64,000 bases of DNA from positions 134,646 through 198,645 of the forward strand of contig JBLWSY010000005.1 of the NCBI GenBank assembly GCA_048270425.1, given 5' to 3'. The notes under the pieces were generated by a model, which did no database searches, was not told the origin of the DNA, and was given only the letters and a program-made list of their open reading frames with translations. The position numbers and the translations under genes are program-made. The stretch comes from Oceanospirillum sp048270425 (GTDB lineage: Bacteria; Pseudomonadota; Gammaproteobacteria; Pseudomonadales; Halomonadaceae). Of the stretch, positions 31,867-43,035 are shown one piece after another. How positions within the stretch are numbered: the first letter of the stretch is position 1; the number at the start of each line of letters is the position of its first letter.

Positions 31867-34665
31867 TTAGGCATCGTCGTTCAGCATCTGACGTACCACA
31901 TAATGCAGAATGCCGCCGTTACGGTAATAAACAGCCTCATTAGCGGTATCGATACGTGAGATCAGCTCGCACTCAGCGGACTGACCATCGGCATAGCGCA
32001 CCGTCAGGGTGAAGCGTTGGCCGGGATGAAGATCGCCAGTGATCCCGTTAATGCTCAGGGTTTCATCTCCGGTCAGCTTCAGGGTTTTACGATCCGTGCC
32101 TTCGGGGAACTGCAGAGGGATAACCCCCATACCAATCAGGTTGGAGCGGTGAATCCGTTCGTAGGATTCCGCGATCACCGCCCGAACGCCCAGTAACCGC
32201 GTTCCTTTAGCAGCCCAGTCGCGGCTTGAACCTGTGCCGTATTCCTTACCCGCCACGATGACCAGTGGAGTGTTTTGCTCCCGGTATTTTTCAGCGGCAT
32301 CAAAAATCGCCATCTGCTCACCGCTCGGCACAAAACGGGTATGTCCTCCTTCAACACCGTCGAGCATCTCATTACGGATACGCACATTGGCAAAGGTGCC
32401 ACGCATCATTACTTCATGATTCCCCCTGCGCGACCCGTAAGAGTTAAAGTCTTCAGGTTTTACGCCCAGCGACTGCAGATACCGTCCTGCCGGTGTATCT
32501 GGTTTAAATGCTCCGGCGGGTGATATATGGTCGGTGGTCACGGAGTCCCCAAGCAATGCCAGAATATGAGCGCCTTCAATCGGCTCAACAGCTTCAGGCT
32601 GAGGCTGTATCCCCTCGAAGAAAGGCGGGTGCTGAATATAGCTGGAGTCGTCAGACCAGGCATAAACCTTGCTCTGCGGGAATTGTATGCCCTGCCAGAT
32701 CGCATCACCTTCAAATACGGCATCGTACTGTTTACGGAACATGCTGGTTTTGACCTTCTCCACGGCATCAGCGATCTCCTGCTGGCTTGGCCATAGATCT
32801 TTCAGGTAGACCGCCTGGCCATCCGGTGTGTGGCCCAGAGGATCTTTCTGCAGGTCTACCCGAACGTTACCGGCCAGTGCGTAAGCTACAACCAACGGTG
32901 GAGACGCCAGCCAGTTGGTTTTCACCAGCGGATGCACCCGTCCTTCAAAATTACGGTTGCCGGACAATATCGAGGCAACAGTGAGATCACCGTCTGTAAT
33001 CGCCTGTTCGACCGCATCCGGCAGTGGACCGGAGTTGCCAATACAGGTGGTGCAACCATAACCGACCAGATTGAATCCGAGATGGTTCAGGTCCTCCTGA
33101 AGGCCAGCGGCCTGCAGATACTCGGTGACAACTTTAGAACCCGGTGCAAGGGAGGTTTTAACCCAGGGTTGGGTTGTCAGGCCTTTCGCGACGGCATTAC
33201 GGGCGAGTAGCCCTGCGGCCATCATAACACTGGGGTTAGACGTGTTGGTGCAGGAGGTTATAGCGGCAATAACAACAGCACCTGGGTTCAGACGGCTTTG
33301 AATGCCATTCAGCTCCAGTGTTTGGCTGGATGCGTGTTCAAAGTGGCTGTGCTGGGCACCAACCGCAGTTTGGCCGCCTTCTGAATCCAGTTTGCGTTTC
33401 TGCAAATCGCTGGCCGTCTTTTGATTGCCATCGGGTGCGCCTTCACCGGTAGCCATCAGTAGTTCGAAGCTTGCCGGTATATCTTTTAACGCCACCCGGT
33501 CCTGAGGGCGCTTAGGTCCTGCCAGGCTGGACTCTACATCACCCATGTCCAGCTCAAGGCTGTCGGTATAGAGGGGTTCGGGATTGGCTGACGGATCATG
33601 CCAGAGCCCCTGTGCTTTGGCATAGGCTTCTACAAGGGCGATCTGTTCCGGCTCTCGTCCGGTCAGAGCCATGTAGTTGAGAGTTTGTTCGTCAACCGGG
33701 AAAAAACCGCAGGTAGCGCCATATTCCGGTGCCATATTCGCCAGCGTTGCCCGATCTGCCACGGGCATGCTTTGCAGGCCTTCGCCGTAAAACTCAACAA
33801 ATTTTCCGACCACCCCTTTTTTGCGCAGCATCTCGGTGACCGTTAGTACCAGGTCTGTAGCGGTAATACCTTCGCGCAGTTGGCCGGTGATTTTAAAGCC
33901 GATCACTTCCGGAATCAGCATAGAAACCGGCTGACCCAGCATAGCGGCTTCTGCCTCGATGCCGCCAACCCCCCAGCCAAGAATGCCGAGGCCGTTGATC
34001 ATGGTGGTGTGAGAATCGGTACCCACCAAAGTGTCGGGATAGGCAAAGGTTTTGCCGTTTGCTTCAGTTTTGTGCCAGACGGTTTTACCCAGATATTCAA
34101 GGTTTACCTGGTGGCAGATCCCTGTGCCCGGCGGTACAACCCGGAAATTCTCAAAAGCCTGTTGCCCCCAGCGCAGAAATTCATAGCGCTCTTTGTTACG
34201 GGTCATCTCGATAGCAACATTCTCTTTAAAGGCATCCGGGTTGCCGAAGTGGTCAACCATAACGGAATGGTCGATCACCAGATCAACGGGGGACAAGGGG
34301 TTAATGCGGGCGGGGTCTTTTCCGGCCTGCTGAACCGCATGACGCATCGCGGCCAGATCAACCACGCCGGGTACACCGGTGAAATCCTGCATCAGTACTC
34401 TGGCGGGGCGGAATTGAATTTCGGTATCAGAGCGGCGGTTTTTCAGCCAGTCGGCTATGGCTTTGAGATGGGATCTGTCGACGGTCAGATCGTCTTCGTG
34501 ACGCAGCAGGTTTTCCAGAAGAACTTTAAGACTGAAGGGTAAGCGGCTGAGATCTCCCAGTTCCGCTTCAGCTTTGATAAGGCTGTAATAGTGATAAGTT
34601 TTGTCACCTGCCTGAAGACTCGACAAGGTGTTTAGACTGTCTTTACTCTCAGATTGACTGGACAT
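31867..34665 (-). CDS. acnA: Aconitate hydratase A
   Basis: Iron-sulfur enzyme of the TCA cycle, isomerising citrate to isocitrate; the AcnA class is also stress-related and can bind RNA. 932 residues, close to the normal 890. The [4Fe-4S] cysteines are in AITSCTNTSNPSVM and GYGCTTCIGNSGPL. Other family segments are DLVIDHSVMVDHFG, YPDTLVGTDSHTTMINGLGILGWGVGG and the C-terminal swivelling domain with GKEYGTGSSRDWAAKG. The N-terminus (LNTLSSLQAGDKTYHYYSLIKAE) is AcnA-like, not AcnB. Stands alone on the minus strand with its own terminator. Confidence 0.97.
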   Translation of the reverse strand: MSSQSESKDSLNTLSSLQAGDKTYHYYSLIKAEAELGDLSRLPFSLKVLLENLLRHEDDLTVDRSHLKAIADWLKNRRSDTEIQFRPARVLMQDFTGVPGVVDLAAMRHAVQQAGKDPARINPLSPVDLVIDHSVMVDHFGNPDAFKENVAIEMTRNKERYEFLRWGQQAFENFRVVPPGTGICHQVNLEYLGKTVWHKTEANGKTFAYPDTLVGTDSHTTMINGLGILGWGVGGIEAEAAMLGQPVSMLIPEVIGFKITGQLREGITATDLVLTVTEMLRKKGVVGKFVEFYGEGLQSMPVADRATLANMAPEYGATCGFFPVDEQTLNYMALTGREPEQIALVEAYAKAQGLWHDPSANPEPLYTDSLELDMGDVESSLAGPKRPQDRVALKDIPASFELLMATGEGAPDGNQKTASDLQKRKLDSEGGQTAVGAQHSHFEHASSQTLELNGIQSRLNPGAVVIAAITSCTNTSNPSVMMAAGLLARNAVAKGLTTQPWVKTSLAPGSKVVTEYLQAAGLQEDLNHLGFNLVGYGCTTCIGNSGPLPDAVEQAITDGDLTVASILSGNRNFEGRVHPLVKTNWLASPPLVVAYALAGNVRVDLQKDPLGHTPDGQAVYLKDLWPSQQEIADAVEKVKTSMFRKQYDAVFEGDAIWQGIQFPQSKVYAWSDDSSYIQHPPFFEGIQPQPEAVEPIEGAHILALLGDSVTTDHISPAGAFKPDTPAGRYLQSLGVKPEDFNSYGSRRGNHEVMMRGTFANVRIRNEMLDGVEGGHTRFVPSGEQMAIFDAAEKYREQNTPLVIVAGKEYGTGSSRDWAAKGTRLLGVRAVIAESYERIHRSNLIGMGVIPLQFPEGTDRKTLKLTGDETLSINGITGDLHPGQRFTLTVRYADGQSAECELISRIDTANEAVYYRNGGILHYVVRQMLNDDA

Positions 34666-34830
34666 GTACCTCTCCTTTTGTGTGAGCTGTGTGTCGCTTG
34701 ATCAAAACCTCTTATTGAATGGTTGGTCTGGTCTTTTAATGGGGTGTTTAAAGATTACTATCAAGGCAGACCTGCCGAACGACAAACTGTATGAGCAGTT
34801 ATACGGCAGATCGCCTTTTCAGGTTTTTTC

Positions 34831-36387
34831 TCAGAAACTCAGCTTATAACCATAAGAATCGAGGTAGACCTGCTCAGTTTCAAGGTCTGCCAGCGTCAGC
34901 GGGTTATCTTCAAACCAGCCTTCCGGGAAACTGAGTTTGATCTGTTTGCCATCGACTTTGATTTTTGCGCTCAGGTTAGCCTCGTCAGGACGGCTGTGGT
35001 TCAGATGAACCGCAAGACGCAACAAGATCGCCAGGCAGATCAGTGGTTGCTCCAGCGCTTCCGGCTGGGATCTGAATTCAACCATGGGGAATTTTCGGCG
35101 ATGGCTGCGTACCAGGACCGCAAGCATTGCCTGATGCTGATGCGAGAAACCCGGCAGATCCGAGTGCTGTAGCAGGTAAGCCCCGTGTTTATGGAACTGG
35201 CTGTGAGAGATCGCAAGGCCAATTTCATGCAGCTGAGCTGCCCAGCGCAAAACCTGGCGCAGTTCATCGTGCTTCAGTTTCCAGCTGCTTTTAACCTGAT
35301 CAAAAAGGTTCAGTGCCGTTTCACTTACCACGGTCGCCTGTGACGAATCAGCATGATAGCGCTCACTTAAAGACGCAACCGTTTGTTCACGAATATCCTG
35401 ATGGGAAAATCGGCCGAGAAGGTCGAATAAAATACCTTCACGCAGCGCACCGTCGGTAAAGGTCATCTCTTCAATATCAAGCAGCTCAAAGATCGCCTGC
35501 AAAATAGCCACACCGGCGGGGAACACTTTTGCCCGATCCGGTCGCAAACCATCCAGCTGAACGCTTTCAAGGTCTTTGAACTTGAGTAAGGCTTTACTGA
35601 GTTTGCTCAGGCCTTCACGAGTGATAGGGCCTTCGCTCCATCCGTTTTGCTGCAGAACCGCTGCGGTTGCTTTGATAGTGCCCGAGGTGCCAACCGTTTG
35701 CTGCCAGCCCAGCTTTTTATAGGGCTTAACGATATTGAGTAGTTCATTTTTGGCGGCCAGTACCGCCTGCTGATAGCGCTTGGTTGTGATCTGGCCGTCC
35801 GCAAAAAAACGCTTGCTGTAAGCAACGCATCCCATATGCAGACTTTCCAGCGCCTTGGGCTCGAAGCCCTCACCGATAATAAATTCGGTGCTGCCTCCGC
35901 CAATGTCTGCGACCAGTCGGCGTCCCTGAGGTGTTGCCAGAGAGTGAGCAGCGCCAACATAGATCAATCGGGCTTCTTCCCGGCCGCTGATGATTTCCAG
36001 CGGGTGACCCAAGACTTTCTCCGCACGATTCAGAAAGCTGCGGGTGTTGCGGGCTGCGCGAAGCGCGTTGGTACCAACAATCCGAATGTTATCGGGGTTG
36101 ATGCCGGTCAGAAAAGGCGCAAAACGGCTGAGGCAATCCAGCGCTCTCTGCTGAGCGTCTTCGGTGAGGTTTCCCTCTGTGTCAAATCCTGCTGCCAGCT
36201 GAACTTTTTCACCCAGCCGCTCCAATGTGCGAATCTCTCCCTGAACGGATCGCGCGACCATCAGGTGAAAGCTGTTTGAGCCAAGGTCAATAGCGGCCAG
36301 TAGGTCGTTATCGTAGCTGGCCGTGGCTTGATCGTCTGTGATCGTTTCCGTTACTGGCTTATCTGTTGGCTTATCCGTATCGCTCAT
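34831..36387 (-). CDS. ppx: Exopolyphosphatase (Ppx/GppA family)
   Basis: Hydrolyses inorganic polyphosphate from chain ends; the family also contains guanosine pentaphosphatase. The ASKHA-type ATPase motifs are AAIDLGSNSFHLMVA and VADIGGGSTEFIIG, with SGREEARLIYVG between. A C-terminal HD-like helical domain follows (LRWAAQLHEIGLAISHSQFHKHGAYLLQHSD). 518 residues from ATG 36387 (AAGG upstream); GTG 36408 is possible. The ppx gene divergent from trxA is the Pseudomonas arrangement, where ppk is the usual partner on the other side. Confidence 0.93.
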   Translation of the reverse strand: MSDTDKPTDKPVTETITDDQATASYDNDLLAAIDLGSNSFHLMVARSVQGEIRTLERLGEKVQLAAGFDTEGNLTEDAQQRALDCLSRFAPFLTGINPDNIRIVGTNALRAARNTRSFLNRAEKVLGHPLEIISGREEARLIYVGAAHSLATPQGRRLVADIGGGSTEFIIGEGFEPKALESLHMGCVAYSKRFFADGQITTKRYQQAVLAAKNELLNIVKPYKKLGWQQTVGTSGTIKATAAVLQQNGWSEGPITREGLSKLSKALLKFKDLESVQLDGLRPDRAKVFPAGVAILQAIFELLDIEEMTFTDGALREGILFDLLGRFSHQDIREQTVASLSERYHADSSQATVVSETALNLFDQVKSSWKLKHDELRQVLRWAAQLHEIGLAISHSQFHKHGAYLLQHSDLPGFSHQHQAMLAVLVRSHRRKFPMVEFRSQPEALEQPLICLAILLRLAVHLNHSRPDEANLSAKIKVDGKQIKLSFPEGWFEDNPLTLADLETEQVYLDSYGYKLSF

Positions 36388-36627
36388 TATTCTTGGCCTT
36401 ACTGTCACGCTGAAAAGTTCCCTTATTATGGCACGATCATAAAAGTGTCACATGACGAATCGATGACATCACTTTGTTTTCATAAGGTCTTTTGAGTTGA
36501 GTGCCGGTAATTATCTGTGGGTACAGATGTATTAGGAAGCACTGTTATTTATTAGCTTATGCTTAATTCCAACTTTTACCGTCAGGCATTCCGGTGCTAT
36601 GATAGCGTTATTCATTTAGGTGTAGTG

Positions 36628-36668
36628 TCAGGTTGATCGTTGAGAAAAATCTGGCTGCTGCAACCTGA
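36628..36668. other. Inverted repeat in the ppx-trxA gap
   Basis: TCAGGTTG (36628-36635) and CAACCTGA (36661-36668) can pair across 25 bases. The 383-base gap between the divergent ppx and trxA genes otherwise shows nothing certain; promoters for both must lie here. Confidence 0.4.
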
Positions 36669-36770
36669 TCATCTTGAGAGCTCGGGTCCGACTCCCGTTG
36701 TGAAGCGCTAATGCGATCTGCAACTGTCTTGAGCCGGAAGAGCCGACAATTTTGCCCCGGAGGCATTTAA

Positions 36771-37097
36771 ATGAGCGAAAATATTGTAAATGTAAGCGAT
36801 GCGTCCTTTGACGAAGACGTACTGAAAGCCGACCTGCCTGTGCTGGTTGATTATTGGGCTGAGTGGTGTGGTCCTTGTAAAATGATCGCTCCGGTTCTGG
36901 AAGAGATCGCTCAGGAATACGCTGGCAAAGTTAAAGTTTGCAAGCTGAACATTGATGAAAACACCGAAGTACCACCTAAGTTTGGTATTCGCGGTATTCC
37001 TACTCTGATGCTGTTCAAAAACGGTAACGTTGAAGCGACTAAAGTAGGCGCTCTGTCCAAATCACAACTGGCTGCTTTCCTGGATGGCAACCTGTAA
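36771..37097 (+). CDS. trxA: Thioredoxin 1
   Basis: General cytoplasmic disulfide reductase. Active site WCGPC in YWAEWCGPCKMIAPVLEEIA, cis-proline in IRGIPTLMLFKNG, normal 108 residues. A ribosome site GGAGG (in CCCCGGAGGCATTTAA) is clear. It precedes rho as in many gammaproteobacteria, with a 224-base gap that contains a perfect 12-bp hairpin. Confidence 0.97.
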   Translation: MSENIVNVSDASFDEDVLKADLPVLVDYWAEWCGPCKMIAPVLEEIAQEYAGKVKVCKLNIDENTEVPPKFGIRGIPTLMLFKNGNVEATKVGALSKSQLAAFLDGNL

Positions 37098-37105
37098 GTG
37101 ACCTT

Positions 37106-37139
37106 TATATTGCGCAGGCGCACATGTCTGCGCAATATA
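37106..37139 (+). other. Perfect 12-bp hairpin between trxA and rho
   Basis: TATATTGCGCAG (37106-37117) and CTGCGCAATATA (37128-37139) pair around a 10-base loop, directly after the trxA stop. There is no T run after it, so it is more likely an mRNA 3'-end stabiliser or processing site than a terminator. rho is commonly self-regulated through its leader. Confidence 0.6.
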
Positions 37140-37321
37140 TACCGGTAAACACTGGTATATCTGCCACATTGGTGTTATGTTTCTTTCCGTTGTATGCGAT
37201 CCGCATACCTTCTCCTTTTGAATGCTACCAGCCCCAACCCGCTGGTCAGTCCCAGTCTGAACGAAGCCATTCGCCAGAAGTTCGTAAACCTAGCCCCTTA
37301 AATCAAAGCTCCTAACGACCC

Positions 37322-38581
<1,260 letters not shown>

Positions 38582-38616
38582 GTCTGAGATACCGACTGAA
38601 TATGCTTTAAGCCTGA

Positions 38617-38647
38617 CAAAAGGGTAAGCGAAGGCTTACCCTTTTCC
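38617..38647 (+). terminator. Rho-independent terminator after rho
   Basis: AAAAGGGTAAGC pairs with GCTTACCCTTTT around a short GAAG loop, followed by a pyrimidine-rich tail. Confidence 0.8.
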
Positions 38648-38763
38648 GTATCTGGCGAAAGGTCATTGGCCGGTTTATCCGACAGTTAAAATCTGAACAC
38701 CGCTAACACTAATTTCAATCTCCTTACCGACCGGTAATAGCCGGAGGAAATCAGGGAACCGAG

Positions 38764-40245
38764 ATGCGTTATAAAGACCTGCGTGAATTTATTGATCAGT
38801 TGGAAGCGATGGGAGAGCTGAAACGCATCTCCACGCCGGTTGATCCCAATCTTGAGATGACCGAAATCTGCGACCGCACCCTGCGGGCAGAAGGTCCGGC
38901 TTTACTGTTTGAAAATCCGGTGGGTTATGACATGCCGGTGCTGGGCAACCTGTTTGGCACTCCGCGTCGTGTGGCGCTGGGTATGGGCGAAGATAATGTT
39001 ACCGCGCTGCGTGATGTCGGTAAGTTACTGGCCTACCTGAAAGAGCCTGAGCCGCCAAAAGGCTTTAAAGACGCCATTGAAAAACTGCCTGTATTCAAAA
39101 AGGTCCTCAATATGGGGCCGAAAAAGGTGCGCAACCCCGCCTGTCAGGATGTGGTTATCGAAGGCGATGACGTTGACCTCTACAAACTGCCGATTCAGAC
39201 CTGTTGGCCCGGTGATGCCGGTCCTCTGGTGACCTGGCCGCTGGTGATCACCAAAGGCCCACATAAAGAGCGCCAGAATCTGGGCATCTATCGTCAGCAG
39301 CTGATCGGTAAAAACAAACTCATTATGCGTTGGTTGTCTCACCGTGGTGGTGCTTTGGATTTCCGTGAGTGGCAGCAGACCCATCCGGGAGAGCCTTTTC
39401 CGGTCGCTGTAGCGTTGGGCGCTGATCCGGCTACCATTCTGGGCGCAGTCACGCCGGTGCCGGATACGCTGTCTGAGTACGCCTTTGCCGGTCTTTTGCG
39501 TGGCTCTAAAACTGAGCTGGGCAAGTGTATCGGTAATGATCTGCAGGTCCCGGCGAATGCCGAGATCATTCTGGAAGGTTATATCTATCCTGACGAACTG
39601 GCTCCGGAAGGCCCGTTTGGTGATCACACCGGCTACTACAACGAAGTGGAAAGCTTCCCGGTATTTACCGTAGAGCGTATCACCCACCGTAAAGACCCGA
39701 TCTATCACAGCACCTATACCGGACGTCCACCGGATGAGCCAGCGGTTCTGGGTGTGGCGCTGAACGAAGTGTTTGTGCCGATTCTCCAGAAGCAGTTCCC
39801 GGAGATCGTCGACTTCTATCTGCCACCGGAAGGTTGCTCCTATCGTATGGCGGTGGTGAGTATGAAGAAGCAGTATCCCGGTCATGCCAAGCGCGTGATG
39901 ATGGGTGTCTGGTCCTTCCTGCGTCAGTTTATGTACACCAAGTTTGTGATTGTCACCGATGACGACATCAACGTACGGGACTGGAAGGATGTGATCTGGG
40001 CGATTACCACCCGTATGGACCCGGCCCGTGATACCACCATGATCGAAAACACCCCGATCGACTATCTGGATTTCGCCTCGCCGATTCCCCGTCTGGGTTC
40101 CAAGATGGGTATGGATGCCACCAATAAGATGCCCGGTGAAACCGACCGTGAATGGGGCGAGCCTATCGAGATGGATGCGGCTGTAAAACAGCGCGTCGAT
40201 GATCTTTGGGACGAACTGGGTATTTTTGATAAACCTTCATCCTGA
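38764..40245 (+). CDS. ubiD: 3-octaprenyl-4-hydroxybenzoate decarboxylase
   Basis: prFMN-dependent decarboxylase of ubiquinone synthesis, needing the UbiX flavin prenyltransferase. Conserved segments: MRYKDLREFIDQLEAMGELKRI, the prFMN-binding IYRQQLIGKNKLIMRWL and RGGALDF, and EGPFGDHTGYYNEVESFPVFTVERITHRKDPIYHSTYTG. Also NVRDWKDVIWAITTRMDPARD. 493 residues, normal. Precedes a 2Fe-2S reductase gene, as in Pseudomonas. Confidence 0.97.
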   Translation: MRYKDLREFIDQLEAMGELKRISTPVDPNLEMTEICDRTLRAEGPALLFENPVGYDMPVLGNLFGTPRRVALGMGEDNVTALRDVGKLLAYLKEPEPPKGFKDAIEKLPVFKKVLNMGPKKVRNPACQDVVIEGDDVDLYKLPIQTCWPGDAGPLVTWPLVITKGPHKERQNLGIYRQQLIGKNKLIMRWLSHRGGALDFREWQQTHPGEPFPVAVALGADPATILGAVTPVPDTLSEYAFAGLLRGSKTELGKCIGNDLQVPANAEIILEGYIYPDELAPEGPFGDHTGYYNEVESFPVFTVERITHRKDPIYHSTYTGRPPDEPAVLGVALNEVFVPILQKQFPEIVDFYLPPEGCSYRMAVVSMKKQYPGHAKRVMMGVWSFLRQFMYTKFVIVTDDDINVRDWKDVIWAITTRMDPARDTTMIENTPIDYLDFASPIPRLGSKMGMDATNKMPGETDREWGEPIEMDAAVKQRVDDLWDELGIFDKPSS

Positions 40246-40336
40246 GACAATATTCAGGATCTGAATACTGTATCTCAGCAGTAACTTCCGATGATGGCGG
40301 GCCCGGCTCCTGCCGGATTCGGGCGTGGAAACCGGA

Positions 40337-41362
40337 ATGACCGCAACGGATAAACGCTTGCTCAGAATTGATTGTCATCAGAAGTTGGCGAGTTTTACTG
40401 TCGCCCCCGGTGAGAATTTTCTTGAAGCGGCAAAACAACAGGGATTCCGCCTGCTGAGAGGGTGTAAAAATGGTGTCTGCGAAGTGTGTGAAAGCACTTT
40501 GATTCGGGGAGAGCTGTCTTATCGGGCTTCCTCCGGTATTTGCACCGTTACCCCGGGAGAATCTTTTTTATTTTGTACTGCATCGGCAAAAGAACCGGTT
40601 GAGATCCAGCTCAACCGGGTGCTTGCACCAGGAGAATTTATAGTGAAGACAATGGCTTGTCAGATTGAACGTGTTGAACAGCTGGGCGCTACGGATGTGT
40701 ATCGGGTCATACTGCAAACGCCAGCCGGAAATCTGCCTGATTTTGTAGCGGGGCAGTATCTGGAAATAATTCTGCCTAACGGTGACCGCAACGCTTTCTC
40801 AATTGCAAACCGTCCGGATGGACGTCGTCTGGAGCTGCACATTCAGCACCTCCCGGATCGGGATAACTCCCGCCTGCTGCTGCAAACGCTGCAGGAGCAG
40901 AGCAGCATACAGGTCGAGCTGCCAAAAGGTGAGTGCACGCTAAAAGCGACCGGGACCGATAAAGTATTTTTTGTTGCTGCCGGAACCGGCTTTACTCAAA
41001 TGAAAGCCCTGATCGAAGAAGCTTTTGAGCAAGGTAGTGATCAGCAGCTTTATCTCTACTGGGGAGCGCGTCGCCCGCAGGATCTGTATATGGCAGACCT
41101 GCCGGAACAATGGCAGCAAGCGTACGAAAATTTCCATTTTGTGCCCGTTGTTGGCGATCTGCTGCCGGATCAGAAATGGCAAGGTCATGTGGGTATGCTA
41201 CACGATGCCATGATCAAGGATCATGGCATGTTTGATGATGCCACCGTGTACGCCAGTGGTTCGCCGAATATGGTCTATTCCGTTACCGATACTCTGATTC
41301 AGTACGGCTTGTCGGATGAATGTGTCTTTTCTGATGTTTTTGCCTACGCTCCGCGGGGCTAG
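40337..41362 (+). CDS. 2Fe-2S/flavin oxidoreductase after ubiD (CDP-6-deoxy reductase-like)
   Basis: Cytosolic reductase with an N-terminal plant-type [2Fe-2S] ferredoxin domain (GCKNGVCEVCESTL, fourth Cys in LFCTA), then an FNR-like flavin domain (RNAFSIANRPDGRRLELHI) and a NAD-binding half (FVAAGTGFTQMKALI, VYASGSPNMVY). It resembles the reductase that often follows ubiD in gammaproteobacteria and is annotated as a CDP-6-deoxy-delta-3,4-glucoseen reductase; the precise physiological electron acceptor is not known. ATG 40337 follows GGAA; GTG 40325 is an alternative. 341 residues. Similar domain build to the 26-kb reductase, but not a close match. Confidence 0.87.
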   Translation: MTATDKRLLRIDCHQKLASFTVAPGENFLEAAKQQGFRLLRGCKNGVCEVCESTLIRGELSYRASSGICTVTPGESFLFCTASAKEPVEIQLNRVLAPGEFIVKTMACQIERVEQLGATDVYRVILQTPAGNLPDFVAGQYLEIILPNGDRNAFSIANRPDGRRLELHIQHLPDRDNSRLLLQTLQEQSSIQVELPKGECTLKATGTDKVFFVAAGTGFTQMKALIEEAFEQGSDQQLYLYWGARRPQDLYMADLPEQWQQAYENFHFVPVVGDLLPDQKWQGHVGMLHDAMIKDHGMFDDATVYASGSPNMVYSVTDTLIQYGLSDECVFSDVFAYAPRG

Positions 41363-41387
41363 ACCTGGCTGCTGATTGAGGTTTTTT

Positions 41388-42128
41388 GTGAGCGAAGAAC
41401 AAACAAAGGCTCCCATTCTGATTACCGGCGGTGGCCGTCGTTTGGGGCGGCATGCTGCCGAGACGTTTGCCGACAGTGGTCAGCCGGTGATTATCACTTA
41501 CCGAACGGAGCGCCCGGAGTTGGATTCACTCAGGGCAAAAGGCATCGTCACACTACAGGCCGATTTCAGTGATCAGGCGGGCATTCTGGATTTTATCGAG
41601 CGTCTCAAAGCTGAAACCTCAGGTCTGAGAGCGGTTATCCACAATGCGTCCGACTGGTTGCCGGATCATAAAGGTGTGGATAACACTGATCTTGCCGAGG
41701 CTGCAGAGGGCTTTCAGCAATTGTTCAGTGTTCATATGCTGGCGCCGATGCTGATTAATCAGGCATGCGAGCCCTTGCTGATGGCGCATAAAGGTGCCCG
41801 GGATATTATTCATCTGACCGATGCGGTTGTGCGCAAAGGCTCGAAAAAGCATGGCGCTTATGTCGCCACTAAAGCCGGTCTGGAAAGCCTGACACAGTCC
41901 TTCGCTGCCCGCTTTGCACCCGATATCAAGGTCAATGCGATTGCACCGGCACTGATTATGTTTCAGCCGGATGATGATGGGGAATATCGTGAAAAGGCGT
42001 TGAAAAAATCAGCCCTGCAGATTGAACCCGGTGCAGCAGTGATTACCTCAACGTTGCGTTATATTATGGAAAACCCCTACCTTACGGGTGTTATTTTGCC
42101 AGTCGAGGGCGGGCGATCAGTGATCTAG
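41388..42128 (+). CDS. folM: Dihydromonapterin reductase (SDR family)
   Basis: NADPH-dependent short-chain dehydrogenase that reduces dihydromonapterin or dihydrofolate. Cofactor loop ITGGGRRLGRHAAE, active-site region IHNASDWLPDHKG and catalytic Y-x3-K in HGAYVATKAGLE. 246 residues from GTG 41388 (GAGG six bases before). A TTG at 41376 is too close to the ribosome site. It is the gene after the ubiD reductase. Confidence 0.85.
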   Translation: MSEEQTKAPILITGGGRRLGRHAAETFADSGQPVIITYRTERPELDSLRAKGIVTLQADFSDQAGILDFIERLKAETSGLRAVIHNASDWLPDHKGVDNTDLAEAAEGFQQLFSVHMLAPMLINQACEPLLMAHKGARDIIHLTDAVVRKGSKKHGAYVATKAGLESLTQSFAARFAPDIKVNAIAPALIMFQPDDDGEYREKALKKSALQIEPGAAVITSTLRYIMENPYLTGVILPVEGGRSVI

Positions 42129-42230
42129 TAAAGCTCGCAGATTAAGCTGCTAAATCCATAACCTGCGAAACCCCATAGTTTTCTGAACATAAAAGCCATT
42201 AAACCTAAAAGCAGAATCAGGGATGAGTAT

Positions 42231-42836
42231 ATGAAAAAACCTTTAATCGTTGTTTTCAGTCTGTTGTTAAGTGGTATTTGTCAGATCGCCCTTGCGGATA
42301 ACCGAAACTACCTCTCTTTTGGGGTGCAGGGCGGTGGCTGGGAGCTGCTGGGAAACAGTTATCAGGGGCTGGGCTGGGTGCTGGATGGCGGTGTTCCCAT
42401 CAGCGACAGCCTCAGTCTTGTGGGGGCCTACAGCAAAATCACTTACGATGCCGACAGCAGTAGTGGCTCCGATGCAGATTTTACGGAGTGGCAGTTAGGG
42501 TCCCGCTGGAAAACAGATCTTTCCACATCAAGTAGCTTAGGTTTGCAGTATCGTTATGTGGATATGAACCTTGAAACTGATACTGATTCTGCAGATGAAA
42601 CGGGTCATCGGGGACAGGTGGACCTCGATATAGGGCTTAATGCTTCCGGCCATAACAAACGACCTGGGCTGCTGAACCTGAGTGCCGGTCATACCGCCTA
42701 TGAAGAGGAAGATCGCTGGTTTGTTGAGGTAGGTATGCGAAGTTTTCTCGATAACAACTTCTCTCTTGGCCTGCATTACCGCAATGAAGCCGAGGATCGG
42801 CATCTGCTCACCCTTTCTATTCGCGAAGACCGGTAA
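42231..42836 (+). CDS. Outer-membrane beta-barrel-like protein, unknown function
   Basis: 201 residues with a signal peptide (MKKPLIVVFSLLLSGICQIALA). The rest is alternating strands (YLSFGVQGGGWEL, WVLDGGVPISDSLSLVGAYSK, WQLGSRWKTDLSTSSSLGLQYRYVDM) ending in RHLLTLSIRE, and is probably an 8-strand barrel in the outer membrane. Starts 8 bases after a weak GGGATGAG. Function unknown. Confidence 0.75.
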   Translation: MKKPLIVVFSLLLSGICQIALADNRNYLSFGVQGGGWELLGNSYQGLGWVLDGGVPISDSLSLVGAYSKITYDADSSSGSDADFTEWQLGSRWKTDLSTSSSLGLQYRYVDMNLETDTDSADETGHRGQVDLDIGLNASGHNKRPGLLNLSAGHTAYEEEDRWFVEVGMRSFLDNNFSLGLHYRNEAEDRHLLTLSIREDR

Positions 42837-42946
42837 AATAAGGCTGCCCGGGTCATCAGGCCCGGCATGCTCACTCCCTGCCGTTAAAATCCTCAGAAAG
42901 TCGCACTGGACAGCCCGTCATATCTCCGTAAAATGCCTGTCACACT

Positions 42947-42960
42947 TTGACTCAGGTCAA
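42947..42960 (+). promoter_or_regulatory. FNR/ANR-type box before the 42-residue ORF
   Basis: TTGAC-TCAG-GTCAA is a perfect dyad of the FNR/CRP family type. A TACTAA-like -10 at 42981 would put the start near 42994, so the box centre would lie at about -41, the class II activator position. Confidence 0.6.
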
Positions 42961-43035
42961 AAAGCGTTACCCATAAAAATTACTAAAAAAGAAACAAGTC
43001 TCAGCACTCTTTAAATCAATCTGTGAGGATTTGAA